Below the pieces are notes generated by a model. It saw only the letters and a list, made by a program, of their open reading frames with translations. It did no database searches and was not told the DNA's origin. A program made the position numbers and the translations under genes. 64,000 nt of DNA from RGIG4079 sp045637505 (GTDB taxonomy: Bacteria > Bacteroidota > Bacteroidia > Bacteroidales > Muribaculaceae), in NCBI GenBank assembly GCA_045637505.1, contig JAZTZO010000046.1, forward strand, positions 43,473 to 107,472, given 5' to 3'. Within the stretch, counting starts at the first letter, position 1, and each line of letters opens with the position of its first letter. Shown here in pieces: positions 17,506 through 28,600 of the stretch.

Positions 17506-20199
17506 ATGAGCGACGAAATAACCCCAATTGATTCAAACGAAGAATTACCCGTAGAAGAAACTCAAGGCGAAGAAACTAACAAAAATGATGCTAAGCCCAC
17601 TACTGGAAAGGAAAATGATGTAGTGAAGCATCAATTGCGTGGTATGTATCGCAGTTGGTTCTTGGATTATGCTTCTTATGTAATCCTTGAGCGCGCTGTG
17701 CCTCATATCGACGACGGATTGAAGCCTGTGCAACGACGCATTCTTCACTCAATGAAAACTCTTGATGATGGCCGTTTCATAAAAGTGGCCAACATTGTTG
17801 GTAACACTATGCAATATCACCCTCATGGTGATGCTTCAATCAACGATGCTCTCGTAACGCTCGGTCAAAAAGATTTATTGGTTGAAACTCAAGGTAACTG
17901 GGGTAACATTCTCACAGGTGCTTCGGCAGCGGCTGGTCGTTACATCGAAGCTCGCCTTTCATCGTTTGCACTCGACACCCTCTATAACCCCAAAGTTACA
18001 GAGTGGACACTTTCATACGATGGTCGCAAGAAAGAGCCTGTCACACTCCCTGCCAAGTTCCCTTTGCTATTGGCTCAAGGGGTTGAAGGTATTGCTGTAG
18101 GTCTTTCATCAAAAATACTTCCTCACAACTTCAACGAAATTCTCGACGCTGCTGTGTCATACCTTCGTGGCGAAGATTTTGTGCTTTACCCCGACTTTAT
18201 GACTGGTGGTTTCATCGATGTGTCGCGCTACAACGATGGTGAGCGTGGTGGCGTGGTGAAAGTGCGTGCCAAGATTGAGAAAATCGACAATAAAACACTC
18301 GCCATTACCGAGATTCCTTATGGCAAGACTACTGGCACTCTCATCGATTCGATTTTGAAAGCTTTTGAAAAAGGGAAAATCAAAATTCGCAAAGTTGATG
18401 ACAACACAGCCGAGACTGCTTTGATTCTTGTGCACCTATTGCCTGGCACATCGAGCGACAAGGCTATTGATGCTCTTTATGCATTTACCGATTGCGAGGT
18501 AAACATATCGCCCAACTGTTGTGTGATTAAAGACAAGAAACCTCACTTCCTCGGTGTGAGCGATGTGTTGCGTCACAGCGTTGACACTACCAAAGAGATT
18601 CTTCGCAAAGAACTTGAAATACAACTTGGCGAAGTGCGCGAATTGCTCCACTTTGCTTCGCTCGAACGCATCTTCATCGAAGAACGCATATATAAAGACA
18701 AAGAATTTGAAGAAAGCCGCAACATGGAAGAAGCAATCGCACATATCGACAAGCGATTGACCCCATGGAAGCCTAAATTCATTCGCCCCATCACCGACGA
18801 CGACATCCTTCGATTGATGGAAATCAAGATGGGACGCATTCTCAAATTCAACTCTAAAAAAGCCGAAGACCTCATTGCATCATACAACGACAAAATCAAG
18901 GCCCTACTCAACGACCTCAACCACATCGTTGATTACACTATTAAGTGGTATGAAGACTTGAAAGCAAAATATGGCGAAGCCTATCCACGCCACACTGTGA
19001 TTCGTGGCTTTGACAACATTGAGGCTGCTACTGTGGCCGAGGCCAACGAAAAACTCTATATAAACCGCGAAGAGGGCTTTATAGGTACCGGCTTGAAGAA
19101 AGATGAATATGTGTGCAACTGTTCAAGCATTGACGACATCATCATCTTCTATAAAGATGGCAAATACAAGATTGTGAAAGTGCAAGAAAAGATGTTTGTG
19201 GGTAAAAACATTCTTTACCTCAATGTGTTTAAGCGCAACGATGCACGCACAATCTACAATGTGATATATCAAGATGGCCGTGGTGGCATCTTCTTCATGA
19301 AACGATTTGCCGTTACGGGGGTGACTCGCGACAAAGAATATGACCTCACCAAGGGTACACCTGGCTCAAAGATACATTGGTTCACTGCCAACCCCAATGG
19401 CGAGGCCGAAGTGGTGAAAGTCACTCTCAAACCCAAACCTCGTTTGAAGACTTTGCAATTTGATGTCGATTTCAGTGAGCTCGCAATCAAAGGGAAACAA
19501 TCGCAAGGTAATATCGTAACCAAAAACGAGGTACACCGATTCTCGCTCAAGGAGAAAGGTACATCAACGCTTGGTGGTCGCGAAGTGTGGTTTGACCCCG
19601 ATGTGCTTCGTCTCAACTACGATGGTCGAGGCAACTACCTTGGCGAGTTTAATGGCAACGACTTGGTGCTTGTTATTCTCAAAAGTGGCGAATACTATAT
19701 GTCAACCTTCGATGCTGCCAACCACTACGAAGACAACATTTTACGCATCGAAAAATTCCGTCAAGGCCATGTGTGGACTGCAGTTCTTAACGATGCCGAC
19801 CAAGGATTCCCATATATCAAACGATTCACTTTTGAGCCTACCAATAAGAAATTCCGTTTCATTGGTGAAAACGAAAAATCAACTCTCATTGCTCTCACCG
19901 ATGAGCTTGGAGCACGATTTGAAGTGAAATTTGGTGGTGGCGACGAGTTCCGTGGTTCAATCATCATCGATGCGATAGAATTCATAGGCGTGAAGTCGTT
20001 TAAAGCCAAAGGTAAACGCGTTTCAAACTACAATATTGAGTCGATCACCGAAATCGAACCTCGCGAAATTGAGGCAGAAGAACCTCAAGAGGCTCAAATA
20101 GCCGAAGGTGATGCTCCCGTTGAAGGCGAAGAATTGGAGCCCGATCGCTCCGACGATGAAGTGCGTGATGAAATAAATGGTCAACAACGCATCTTTTAA
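17506..20199 (+). CDS. parC: DNA topoisomerase IV subunit A (ParC type)
   Basis: 897 aa. Type IIA topoisomerase breakage-reunion subunit, which with ParE decatenates chromosomes. After an acidic 40-residue leader comes the winged-helix DNA gate, with the catalytic tyrosine in AAGRYIEARL (Tyr146), then a coiled-coil hinge and a C-terminal beta-pinwheel. The start RSWFLDYASYVILERAVPHI is typical of Bacteroidetes ParC. No canonical GyrA box (QRRGGKG) is seen, which favours ParC over GyrA. The loop HPHGDASIND (105-114) has Ala at the position equivalent to the quinolone-site Ser. parE is not in the window. mntP follows after 6 bp. Confidence 0.9.
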   Translation: MSDEITPIDSNEELPVEETQGEETNKNDAKPTTGKENDVVKHQLRGMYRSWFLDYASYVILERAVPHIDDGLKPVQRRILHSMKTLDDGRFIKVANIVGNTMQYHPHGDASINDALVTLGQKDLLVETQGNWGNILTGASAAAGRYIEARLSSFALDTLYNPKVTEWTLSYDGRKKEPVTLPAKFPLLLAQGVEGIAVGLSSKILPHNFNEILDAAVSYLRGEDFVLYPDFMTGGFIDVSRYNDGERGGVVKVRAKIEKIDNKTLAITEIPYGKTTGTLIDSILKAFEKGKIKIRKVDDNTAETALILVHLLPGTSSDKAIDALYAFTDCEVNISPNCCVIKDKKPHFLGVSDVLRHSVDTTKEILRKELEIQLGEVRELLHFASLERIFIEERIYKDKEFEESRNMEEAIAHIDKRLTPWKPKFIRPITDDDILRLMEIKMGRILKFNSKKAEDLIASYNDKIKALLNDLNHIVDYTIKWYEDLKAKYGEAYPRHTVIRGFDNIEAATVAEANEKLYINREEGFIGTGLKKDEYVCNCSSIDDIIIFYKDGKYKIVKVQEKMFVGKNILYLNVFKRNDARTIYNVIYQDGRGGIFFMKRFAVTGVTRDKEYDLTKGTPGSKIHWFTANPNGEAEVVKVTLKPKPRLKTLQFDVDFSELAIKGKQSQGNIVTKNEVHRFSLKEKGTSTLGGREVWFDPDVLRLNYDGRGNYLGEFNGNDLVLVILKSGEYYMSTFDAANHYEDNILRIEKFRQGHVWTAVLNDADQGFPYIKRFTFEPTNKKFRFIGENEKSTLIALTDELGARFEVKFGGGDEFRGSIIIDAIEFIGVKSFKAKGKRVSNYNIESITEIEPREIEAEEPQEAQIAEGDAPVEGEELEPDRSDDEVRDEINGQQRIF

Positions 20200-20205
20200 T
20201 CTCTT

Positions 20206-20778
20206 ATGAACCTATTAGAACTACTCATCATTGCCATTGGGTTATCAATGGATGCTTTTGCCGTGTCGATAGGGAAAGGACTATCGGTCACAAAAATCAA
20301 GTTAAGCCATGCTCTTAAAGTTGGATTATGGTTTGGTGGATTTCAAGCCTTGATGCCATTGATAGGATATCTGCTCGGCAGCACATTTGCCGACATAGTA
20401 TCAGCCTATGACCATTGGGTAGCATTTGTTTTGCTCGCGTTGATAGGTGGAAATATGATTAAAGAGGCTTTTGAGAAAGACGATGAATGCGACTGTAATA
20501 AAAAAGAGAAAAATTGCTTTGGATTTGTCACAATGCTCACCCTCGCTGTGGCCACAAGCATCGATGCCCTCGCAATAGGCGTGACATTTGCATTCTTCAA
20601 GGTTGCAATCATACCGGCAATTATAACCATAGGCATCACCACATTCCTATTCTCGGTAGCTGGGCTAAAAATAGGTCACATCTTTGGGTGCAAATATAAA
20701 TCACATGCCGAACTATTTGGAGGTGTAATCCTCATCCTTATAGGCCTCAAAATCCTCCTCGAGCACACTGTTTTTTAA
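20206..20778 (+). CDS. mntP: Manganese efflux pump MntP
   Basis: 190 aa, six predicted membrane helices, inner membrane. It exports Mn2+. The two repeated signatures are visible: IAIGLSMDAFAVSIGKG near the start and AVATSIDALAIGVTFAF in the second half, with the key aspartates in each. A charged cytosolic loop rich in Glu, Asp and Cys (EKDDECDCNKKEKNC) lies between the halves. It begins 6 bp after parC and is probably translated from the same mRNA; no yybP-ykoY-type manganese riboswitch is apparent. Confidence 0.92.
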   Translation: MNLLELLIIAIGLSMDAFAVSIGKGLSVTKIKLSHALKVGLWFGGFQALMPLIGYLLGSTFADIVSAYDHWVAFVLLALIGGNMIKEAFEKDDECDCNKKEKNCFGFVTMLTLAVATSIDALAIGVTFAFFKVAIIPAIITIGITTFLFSVAGLKIGHIFGCKYKSHAELFGGVILILIGLKILLEHTVF

Positions 20779-20923
20779 TTGAGAATGGAGAATTAAGAAC
20801 CTTGGTGGTCAACTATATCTATTTGAGTTAGTTAAGAATAGGATATTAGTTTGACAACGATTGCCAAGATTTAATGCAATATTGAAATAACTCTCATTTC
20901 TAAACTCTCATTTTTCAATTCCA

Positions 20924-22231
20924 TTAGAATCCTACTTTAAACATTGCTGTAATGCGATTGTTGTGGAGTGATTCTCCTGCGAAGGTGCGTTTGAGACCAT
21001 AGTTATATTCAACACCTATATCGAAGAATGACGAGACTCGCCAAATAAAGTTGACAGCCGCATAATGTTCATATTTCATATGTTGAAAAAAGTCGGTTGT
21101 ACCATTTTCATACCTATCAACATAGTTGCGCATATAGCCATACATGGCCGTTGAGAACATATTAGGGGTATAATAATATTGCAATGCACACAACCCACCT
21201 ACCGAAGAGGTTCGTTTTAATTGTCCTAAATTATTTTCATCGGGCACCAAATCAAGACCAAAGCCGTCGTTATCTTTAAAGTAATTAGCAATACCCGAAC
21301 CTCCCTGTGTCATAAAATATCCAACGGCATTGCCCAACTTATAATTAGCAGTGAGTTTTAATCCATACCCCAACATTGAACGATTGTGATTGGCCACATG
21401 GTCACGATAGGTCAATGTGCGCAACATTGACGATAATCTCACATGGCCTATATCGCCCCATGCATATTGTACATATAACGGAATTGAAGGCACTCGCTGG
21501 TTTATTTCATGAGTTTCATTTCCATCCCATTGTGTATAGCTGGCTTTGGGCAATTCGATACCTGCCCCTACCCTTATCTTATTTGACAAGTTGCGTTGCC
21601 AATTAAATGTCATATTAGAGTGACCACCCGACGCTCCTGGCCCATTGCCATCAATAAGATAGGCATCGGTACTTTTGTCGTCATACACACTTGAGGTGTA
21701 ACCCAATGTCAAGCCCATAAGTCGAATATACGCATGGTCGCATTTCACATAATAATCATTCCCGGCTCCACCATTAAACATCAACATGGCAAACAAACCC
21801 ACGCGATATTTATTCTTGGGCATGCCCACAATGTTAAACATCAACGAACTTGACTTAATCGACATTTGCAACGATTGATTATTGCCGGGGGCGGCCATAG
21901 AGAAATCAGATGGTTTGAAATCAGAAGGATTGTTGTAGGGATTTCCCCAATCATATAACGCTACAGCCTTTACCGTTGCGCCCAATGACATATAAAATCG
22001 TTGTTCTTTATCGATAATGGCAAAATGAGGTGCAGCAAAGTCGGGATCAACAGGGCGATTGTCAATCAACACATCATAGGGATTAGCAATGGTGTCATAT
22101 AAAGCGCTATCGTTTCCTACCACAAAATCAATCTTCTTTTCTTGCTTCACAATGGTGGGATGGCGTTGAGCCACTACCACATTGGCACACATCATCACTA
22201 CAAATAGTATGGTAACAATCGGTCTTTTCAT
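20924..22231 (-). CDS. Outer-membrane porin-like beta-barrel protein
   Basis: 435 aa with a signal peptide ending near VVVAQRH. The mature protein has the alternating aromatic/polar pattern of transmembrane beta strands (FYMSLGATVKAVALYDWG, YRVGLFAMLMFNG) and ends in FKVGF with a C-terminal Phe, the usual BAM recognition residue. It resembles DcaP-like/anion porins of Bacteroidetes. The solute is unknown. Transcribed alone, divergent from the C26-M19 peptidase gene and convergent with parC-mntP. Confidence 0.75.
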   Translation of the reverse strand: MKRPIVTILFVVMMCANVVVAQRHPTIVKQEKKIDFVVGNDSALYDTIANPYDVLIDNRPVDPDFAAPHFAIIDKEQRFYMSLGATVKAVALYDWGNPYNNPSDFKPSDFSMAAPGNNQSLQMSIKSSSLMFNIVGMPKNKYRVGLFAMLMFNGGAGNDYYVKCDHAYIRLMGLTLGYTSSVYDDKSTDAYLIDGNGPGASGGHSNMTFNWQRNLSNKIRVGAGIELPKASYTQWDGNETHEINQRVPSIPLYVQYAWGDIGHVRLSSMLRTLTYRDHVANHNRSMLGYGLKLTANYKLGNAVGYFMTQGGSGIANYFKDNDGFGLDLVPDENNLGQLKRTSSVGGLCALQYYYTPNMFSTAMYGYMRNYVDRYENGTTDFFQHMKYEHYAAVNFIWRVSSFFDIGVEYNYGLKRTFAGESLHNNRITAMFKVGF

Positions 22232-22261
22232 GTCATTCCAAGGTTATTGATTTATTATTCA

Positions 22262-22269
22262 CAAAGATA
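22262..22269 (-). promoter_or_regulatory. Predicted -7 box of the porin gene
   Basis: Minus strand TATCTTTG, 30 bp upstream of the porin ATG. The nearest TTG gives a 22-bp spacer, slightly long. Confidence 0.5.
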
Positions 22270-22415
22270 GCAAAAACTACAGAAGAACACACAATAAACT
22301 CATTTTTTCATGGCTCATGACAATTTTTTTTATCAAGGGCTCAATGTCAAATCTAAATTTTCATTTATATAACAAATTACACTCCAAAACAATTAATATA
22401 TCGGCCTTTTATCGC

Positions 22416-22423
22416 TAACTTTG
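22416..22423 (+). promoter_or_regulatory. Predicted -7 box of the C26-M19 peptidase gene
   Basis: TAACTTTG, 37 bp upstream of the ATG; -33 box not clear. Confidence 0.5.
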
Positions 22424-22460
22424 TATGTTATAATAAGAGAACTACAAAATAACTATATCA

Positions 22461-24224
22461 ATGCGATTTTTTATCACTCTTCTTTCAATAGTTTACTCCA
22501 CATTAATATGCTCCTATGGAGCAATGTCACATAAACCCATCATTGGGATTTCATGTTCAAATAGCGAATCAAGCTCTTCGGTATCAAAAAGTTATAGCAA
22601 TGCCGTGACACGCTCGGGAGGTATCGCTGTGATGATTCCAGTAACGACCGATAGCACTACCCTACGCGATGTATTGAGTTGCCTTGATGGCATAATCATG
22701 ACTGGAGGAGGCGATATTCACCCCTCATATTTTGGCGAAAAAATGATTGCCGAATGTGGCACACCCGATGCTACTCGCGATAAATATGACATGTATCTCA
22801 TCAAAATGGCCGCTCAACAATGCATCCCTATGCTCGGCATATGCCGTGGCGAGCAACTCATAAATGTAGCGTTTGGTGGCACATTGTTCCAAGACCTTCC
22901 CTCGCAATATCCCAGCGACACGCTACTACAACATCGCAATGTGAACCATCTCGTCATCACCGACCCCACTTCGTGGATTGCCGATATTACTGGTGCCGAC
23001 AGTTTTGTGTCAAACACCTTTCATCACCAAGCAGCCAAGGATATCGCACCGGGATTTAAAGTGACCGGATGGAGCGAAGACCGTGTGATAGAAGTGATTG
23101 AAAACATTGAGGGATATCCCATTTGGGGCTTGCAGTTCCACCCCGAGAAAATGTTTGGATTCAACCCACAAGTGGCACAAGCAATATTTGATTTTTTCAT
23201 CAAAAAAGCATCAACCTACCGACATGCCAAGGAGTTGCATCGCAAAATAATTTCAATCGACACTCACACCGACTCCCCACTCGATTTCAACGGATCCTAC
23301 TCAATAGGCCTTCGTGGCAAATATCAGGTTGACATACCCAAGATGAATGAGGGATACCTCGACGCTCAATATCTTGCGTGCTGGGTGCGACAAGGTGAAC
23401 TCACCTCGGCAGGCCGTAAAAATGCCAAAAACCGTGTTGATGACCTCATCAATCGCATATATCAACAAGTAGAGCGCAACAGCGATGAGTGTGGAGTGGC
23501 TCGCAATGCCAACGATATTCACGACTTAAAAGCCGAAGGTAAAAAAGCGTTCCTCATAGGCATTGAAAACGGCTATGCCATAGGGAAAGACCTCAAACTT
23601 ATTGAAGAGTATCACAACAAGGGCGTTACCTACATCACCCTTTGCCACTCGCTAAACAATGACATCTGCGATAGTTCGTCTGACAAATCCGGACCGCGAT
23701 GGAATGGATTAAGTCCATTTGGAAAAGAAGTTATTGCCGAGATGAATCGTTTGGGCATTCTCATCGACCTCTCACACGCATCCGACGCCACTTTCTGGGA
23801 TGTGATGAACATCTCGGAAGTGCCAGTATTTGCCTCTCACTCTTCGTCGAGAGCCATATATAACTGCGATCGCAACCTATCGGACGAGCAACTGCGTGCC
23901 ATTGCCGAAACCGGTGGTGTGGCACAAGCATGCCTTGTTGATGAATTTCTCACCTCTACCCCATCATTGAGTAACATTGAAGACTTCATGACACACCTAT
24001 GTCATATGATTGATGTAGCCGGCATTGACCATGTGGGTATAGGGAGCGACTTTGATGGTGGTGCAGGCATAAAAGGATGCAACGGCGACAATGATATGAT
24101 ACAAATCACCATGCGACTCATCGAACGAGGTTATAGCGATGAGGATATTGCAAAAATATGGGGTGGCAACTTCATGCGTGTGCTCACTCAAGCACAACAA
24201 TATGCCCAGGAAAATCAACAATAA
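22461..24224 (+). CDS. Fusion of peptidase C26 (gamma-glutamyl hydrolase type) and M19 membrane dipeptidase
   Basis: 587 aa. A signal-like N-terminus (MRFFITLLSIVYSTLICSYG) suggests export. Residues about 25-250 are a class I glutamine-amidotransferase-like C26 domain: MLGICRGEQL supplies the nucleophile Cys128, and LQFHPEKM the His/Glu. Residues about 265-580 are a renal-dipeptidase-like M19 domain with zinc motifs IDTHTDSP, the Glu in GIENG, DLSHASDA, FASHSSSRAI and GIGSDFDGG. The union suggests sequential cleavage of a gamma-glutamyl bond and then a dipeptide, for example in glutathione- or peptidoglycan-derived peptides; that is inference. Monocistronic. Confidence 0.87.
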   Translation: MRFFITLLSIVYSTLICSYGAMSHKPIIGISCSNSESSSSVSKSYSNAVTRSGGIAVMIPVTTDSTTLRDVLSCLDGIIMTGGGDIHPSYFGEKMIAECGTPDATRDKYDMYLIKMAAQQCIPMLGICRGEQLINVAFGGTLFQDLPSQYPSDTLLQHRNVNHLVITDPTSWIADITGADSFVSNTFHHQAAKDIAPGFKVTGWSEDRVIEVIENIEGYPIWGLQFHPEKMFGFNPQVAQAIFDFFIKKASTYRHAKELHRKIISIDTHTDSPLDFNGSYSIGLRGKYQVDIPKMNEGYLDAQYLACWVRQGELTSAGRKNAKNRVDDLINRIYQQVERNSDECGVARNANDIHDLKAEGKKAFLIGIENGYAIGKDLKLIEEYHNKGVTYITLCHSLNNDICDSSSDKSGPRWNGLSPFGKEVIAEMNRLGILIDLSHASDATFWDVMNISEVPVFASHSSSRAIYNCDRNLSDEQLRAIAETGGVAQACLVDEFLTSTPSLSNIEDFMTHLCHMIDVAGIDHVGIGSDFDGGAGIKGCNGDNDMIQITMRLIERGYSDEDIAKIWGGNFMRVLTQAQQYAQENQQ

Positions 24225-24320
24225 TCCCTCACACAACGACCTATCGCTAAATGCTGCAACCAGCGAAATCTTGTTTACGCAAATTTATCACCCACTCTCA
24301 AAAAAATCTCTTCAAAGTGA

Positions 24321-24351
24321 TTTGTGGATTGTAAATTTAATATTAACTTTG
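24321..24351 (+). promoter_or_regulatory. Promoter of the yitT-like gene
   Basis: TTTG at 24321-24324, a 19-bp spacer and TAACTTTG at 24344-24351. Confidence 0.75.
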
Positions 24352-24371
24352 AAAAATAAAAATTATTAAAT

Positions 24372-25364
24372 ATGCGATTAAGTAGCAAAAATCTTTGGTT
24401 ATCGTCAAAGGATTACATCATGATAATCCTTGGTATTGCAATATATTCATTTGGATTCACAGCGTTCATCCTTCCCGAAAAAGTGGTGATGGGTGGAGTA
24501 TCGGGTATCGGTTCATTGGTGTTTTTTGCATCGCAAGAATATCTTCCATTTGAAATCCCCGTAGCATTAACTCAATATAGCATCAACTTGCTGTTACTTG
24601 CGTTTGCCTACCGCATAGTGGGTAAACAATTTGTGTTACGCACCATCTTTGGCGCCACAGTCATCTCTGTGATGATAGGTATAATGCAACCGTTCTTCCT
24701 TGAAATGCTCGACGGGAAACCATTGGTGCAAGGCGAAACATTTATGAATGTAATCATTGGTGGTATATGTTGTGGTATAGGGATTGGGATGGCATTCACT
24801 CACAATGGTAGCACTGGTGGCACCGACATTGTGGCTGCAATGGTAGCCAAGAAAAGCAATGTGAGTATAGGCCGCACAATGTTATATACCGACTTCTTCA
24901 TCATTTCATCTTCATACTTCCTATTCCACTCATTTGATAAAATCGTCTATGGTTTTGTAGTGTTGTTTATCGCATCAATCGTAGCCGATATGATGATTAA
25001 CACCAACCGCCAAGCCGTACAATTCACCATATTCTCACCCAAATGGAAAGAGATTGCCACAGCCATCAACAACGAAGCCAATCGTGGTTGTACCGTGTTG
25101 AATGGTATTGGATGGTATAGCAAACAAGAGGTAAAAGTGTTGTTGGTGATGTGTCGCAAAATTGAATCAATAACAATCTTCCGCATCATTAAATCAATCG
25201 ACCATGATGCATTTATCACCCAAGCCAATGTAAATGGCGTTTACGGACAAGGATTTGATGAAGTAAAACTCAAAATGCGCCCTACCGATAATCGTCCTGC
25301 AACACCTTCCAAACCTACCGACGATGTAGCCCTACCCGGTGGACACCCCGAGTCGTTGGCATAG
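24372..25364 (+). CDS. YitT family membrane protein
   Basis: 330 aa. The N-terminal two thirds hold five to six membrane helices of the YitT/DUF161 type (YSFGFTAFILPEKVVMGGVS, then FTHNGSTGGTDIVAAMV). The C-terminal third is the soluble DUF2179 domain (GCTVLNGIGWYSKQEVKVLL). Family function is unsettled; roles in small-molecule transport have been proposed. A proline-rich tail follows the last domain. It has its own promoter and terminator. Confidence 0.88.
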   Translation: MRLSSKNLWLSSKDYIMIILGIAIYSFGFTAFILPEKVVMGGVSGIGSLVFFASQEYLPFEIPVALTQYSINLLLLAFAYRIVGKQFVLRTIFGATVISVMIGIMQPFFLEMLDGKPLVQGETFMNVIIGGICCGIGIGMAFTHNGSTGGTDIVAAMVAKKSNVSIGRTMLYTDFFIISSSYFLFHSFDKIVYGFVVLFIASIVADMMINTNRQAVQFTIFSPKWKEIATAINNEANRGCTVLNGIGWYSKQEVKVLLVMCRKIESITIFRIIKSIDHDAFITQANVNGVYGQGFDEVKLKMRPTDNRPATPSKPTDDVALPGGHPESLA

Positions 25365-25394
25365 CAATAGCACTCAATCGCTCAACATAACATA

Positions 25395-25428
25395 AACTCA
25401 ACTACATCATAAGTGGTTGAGTTTTTTT
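25395..25428 (+). terminator. Intrinsic terminator after the yitT-like gene
   Basis: AACTCAACTAC pairs with GTGGTTGAGTT (one G-U pair), followed by seven T residues. Confidence 0.8.
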
Positions 25429-25610
25429 GTGCGAAATTTTTTATTCATAAATTTCCAAATACCCAAAGTTGATCATTATCAGCAACTTATAAAGGTTTTG
25501 CCAACTAAAATGACCATTAAGCCGGATTTCTTGTACCATCGATACCACTCCAGTCGCAAAAATTGTGAGCACCTCGTCACGTTATCATTTCATGCACAAC
25601 CTTTTGCTAT
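25429..25610. other. Spacer between two converging terminators
   Basis: About 180 bp with no credible ORF, repeat or promoter on either strand. Confidence 0.5.
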
Positions 25611-25648
25611 AAAAATAAAGCCGACTGCCCTAATGGACAATCGGCTTT
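25611..25648 (-). terminator. Intrinsic terminator of the rpoBC operon
   Basis: On the minus strand AAAGCCGATTGTCC pairs with GGGCAGTCGGCTTT around an ATTA loop, followed by a T-rich stretch. Confidence 0.85.
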
Positions 25649-25692
25649 AAAATATATAGAGTATTATTTAATCTCTATTTGGAGTGGTGATA

Positions 25693-28600
25693 TTAGCCTA
25701 CGAAAATGCTATCGATATCATCTTTACCAGTTACTACCAAGCGTTCGTATTCGCGAAGACCAGTACCTGCAGGAATCAAGTGACCACAAATTACATTTTC
25801 CTTCATACCAACGAGGAAGTCGGTCTTCCCGTTGATTGCTGCTTCGTTAAGCACTTTTGTAGTTTCTTGGAACGATGCAGCCGACATGAAGCTTGATGTT
25901 TGCAATGCGGCACGCGTGATACCTTGAAGAATTTGTTCTGATGTAGCTGGAACAGCATCACGCACCACGATAGTTTTGAGGTCACGACGTTTGAGAGCCG
26001 AATTTTCATCGCGAAGTTTGCGAGCTGTGATGATTTGACCAGGTTTCACTGTTTCAGAGTCGCCAGCATCAACAACAACTTTCTTGCCCCAAATGCGGTC
26101 GTTTTCTTCCATGAAGTCACGCTTGTCAACAACTTGCTGTTCGAGGAATCCTGTATCACCTGGATCGAGGATATTTACCTTACGCATCATTTGACGCACG
26201 ATAACTTCAAAGTGCTTGTCGTTGATTTTCACACCTTGCATGCGGTAAACGTCTTGTACTTCGTTCACGATATAATCTTGAACTGCTGTTGGACCCATGA
26301 TGTTAAGAATATCGGCTGGAGTGATGGCACCATCTGAAAGTGGTGTACCAGCACGCACATAGTCGTTTTCTTGAACAAGGATTTGTTTTGACAATGGAAC
26401 GAGGTATTTCTTAACTTCGCCAAGTTTAGATGTAACAGAGATTTCACGGTTACCACGTTTAACCTTACCGAAGTTTACTTCACCATCAATTTCAGAAACG
26501 ATAGCAGGGTTAGATGGGTTACGAGCTTCAAACAACTCGGTCACACGAGGAAGACCACCGGTGATGTCACCTGCGCTACCTGCAGCACGAGGTATCTTAA
26601 CGAAGATTTCACCCACTTTCAAATCGGCGCCTTCTTCAACCATCAAGTGAGCACCTACAGGAAGTGCATATGTCTTGAGGATTTGACCGTTGGCGACAAC
26701 GATGTTGGCTTCAGGAGCTTTTGTACGGTCTTTTGATTCGATAATAATCTTTTCGCGAAGACCGGTTTGCTCATCAGAGTCAACACGATATGTTACGTTT
26801 TCAATTACGTTGTTGAATTCAATCTTACCAGCAACTTCACTCACGATAACAGCGTTGAATGGATCCCATTCACAAATCACATCGCCTTTCTTCAATGTGT
26901 CGCCATTTTTGAAGTAAAGTTTAGAACCATAAGGAATGTTGGCATTAGTCAACATCATGTTGGTCTTAGGCTCGATGATGCGCATTTCGGCAAGACGACC
27001 AATAACAACTTCTACTGGTTTTCCGTTAGGACCTACTTCGTCGGTTACTACGGTGCGGAGCTCATCAATTTCGAGAGCACCATCATAACGTGAAGTTACC
27101 GATGACACAGCTGCGATGTTTGACGCAACCCCACCGACGTGGAATGTACGGAGTGTCAACTGAGTACCTGGCTCACCAATTGATTGTGCAGCAATCACAC
27201 CCACAGCCTCACCTTTTTGTACAAGGCGGTTAGTAGCAAGGTTGCGACCATAACATTTAGCACAAACACCATGTTTAGCTTCACAAGTCAATACTGAGCG
27301 TATTTCAACCGATTCGATTGGTGATGCGTTGATGCGATCGGCAGCCGCATCGTTGATTTCTTCACCAGCAGCAACGATAAGTTCGCCTGTCATTGGGTCG
27401 ATGATATCATGAACCGACACACGGCCGAGAATACGTTCGCCAAGAGAAGCAACAACTTCGTCGTTGTTTTTGATTTCGGTGCAGATGAGACCACGCAATG
27501 TGCCACAATCTTCTTCGTGGATAATCACGTCGTGAGCCACGTCAACAAGACGACGAGTCAAGTAACCAGCGTCGGCTGTTTTCAACGCAGTATCGGCAAG
27601 ACCTTTACGCGCACCGTGAGTAGAGATAAAGTACTCAAGCACCGAAAGACCTTCTTTAAAGTTCGCAAGAATTGGGTTTTCGATAATTTGACCACCTTCG
27701 GCACCAGCTTTTTGAGGTTTAGCCATAAGACCACGCATACCTGAAAGCTGACGGATTTGGTCTTTAGAACCACGAGCACCCGAGTCGAGCATCATATACA
27801 CTGGATTGAAACCTTGTTGGTCGGCCGAGATTTGTTTCATCAAAGTGTCGGACAAACGAGAGTTGACATGAGTCCAAATGTCGATGATTTGGTTGTAACG
27901 TTCGTTGTTGGTGATGAAACCCATTGAATAGTTAGCCAACACTTCTTGCACTTGAGCGTTACCTTCCTTAACGAGTTCTTCTTTTTCGGCAGGAATGATA
28001 ACGTCGCCGAGGTTGAACGAAAGACCTCCCTTGAATGCCATCTTGTAACCGAGGTTCTTGATGTCATCGAGGAATTGAGCCGAACGTGGAATACCACAGC
28101 TCTTGATAACCTTGCTGATGATGCCACGCAATGATTTCTTTGAAAGGATTTCATTAACGTAGCCGATTTCTTTAGGTACATATTGGTTAACAAGCACACG
28201 ACCCACTGAGGTGTTTTCAATAAGACGAGTCACAGGGTTACCGTTTTCGTCGATATCGTCAACAACAACCGATACTGGAGCATGAAGTGTTACGCGACCT
28301 TCGTTGTAAGCGATTTCGGCTTCTTCTGGACCATAGAATTTAGTTCCTTCACCTTTGTCGCCTTTGCGAAGTTTAGTGATATAATAGAGACCAAGCACCA
28401 TGTCTTGAGAAGGCACAGTGATAGGTGCACCATTAGCAGGGTTGAGGATGTTGTGAGCACCGAGCATGAGCATTTGCGCTTCAAGGATAGCTTCGTTACC
28501 AAGAGGCAAGTGAACCGCCATTTGGTCACCGTCGAAGTCGGCGTTGAACGCAGTACATGCAAGTGGGTGCAATTGAATAGCTTTACCTTCAATCATCTTG

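Noticed and set aside
20206..20230. Manganese riboswitch before mntP
   Set aside because: There are only 6 bp between parC and mntP, so no room for a leader structure.
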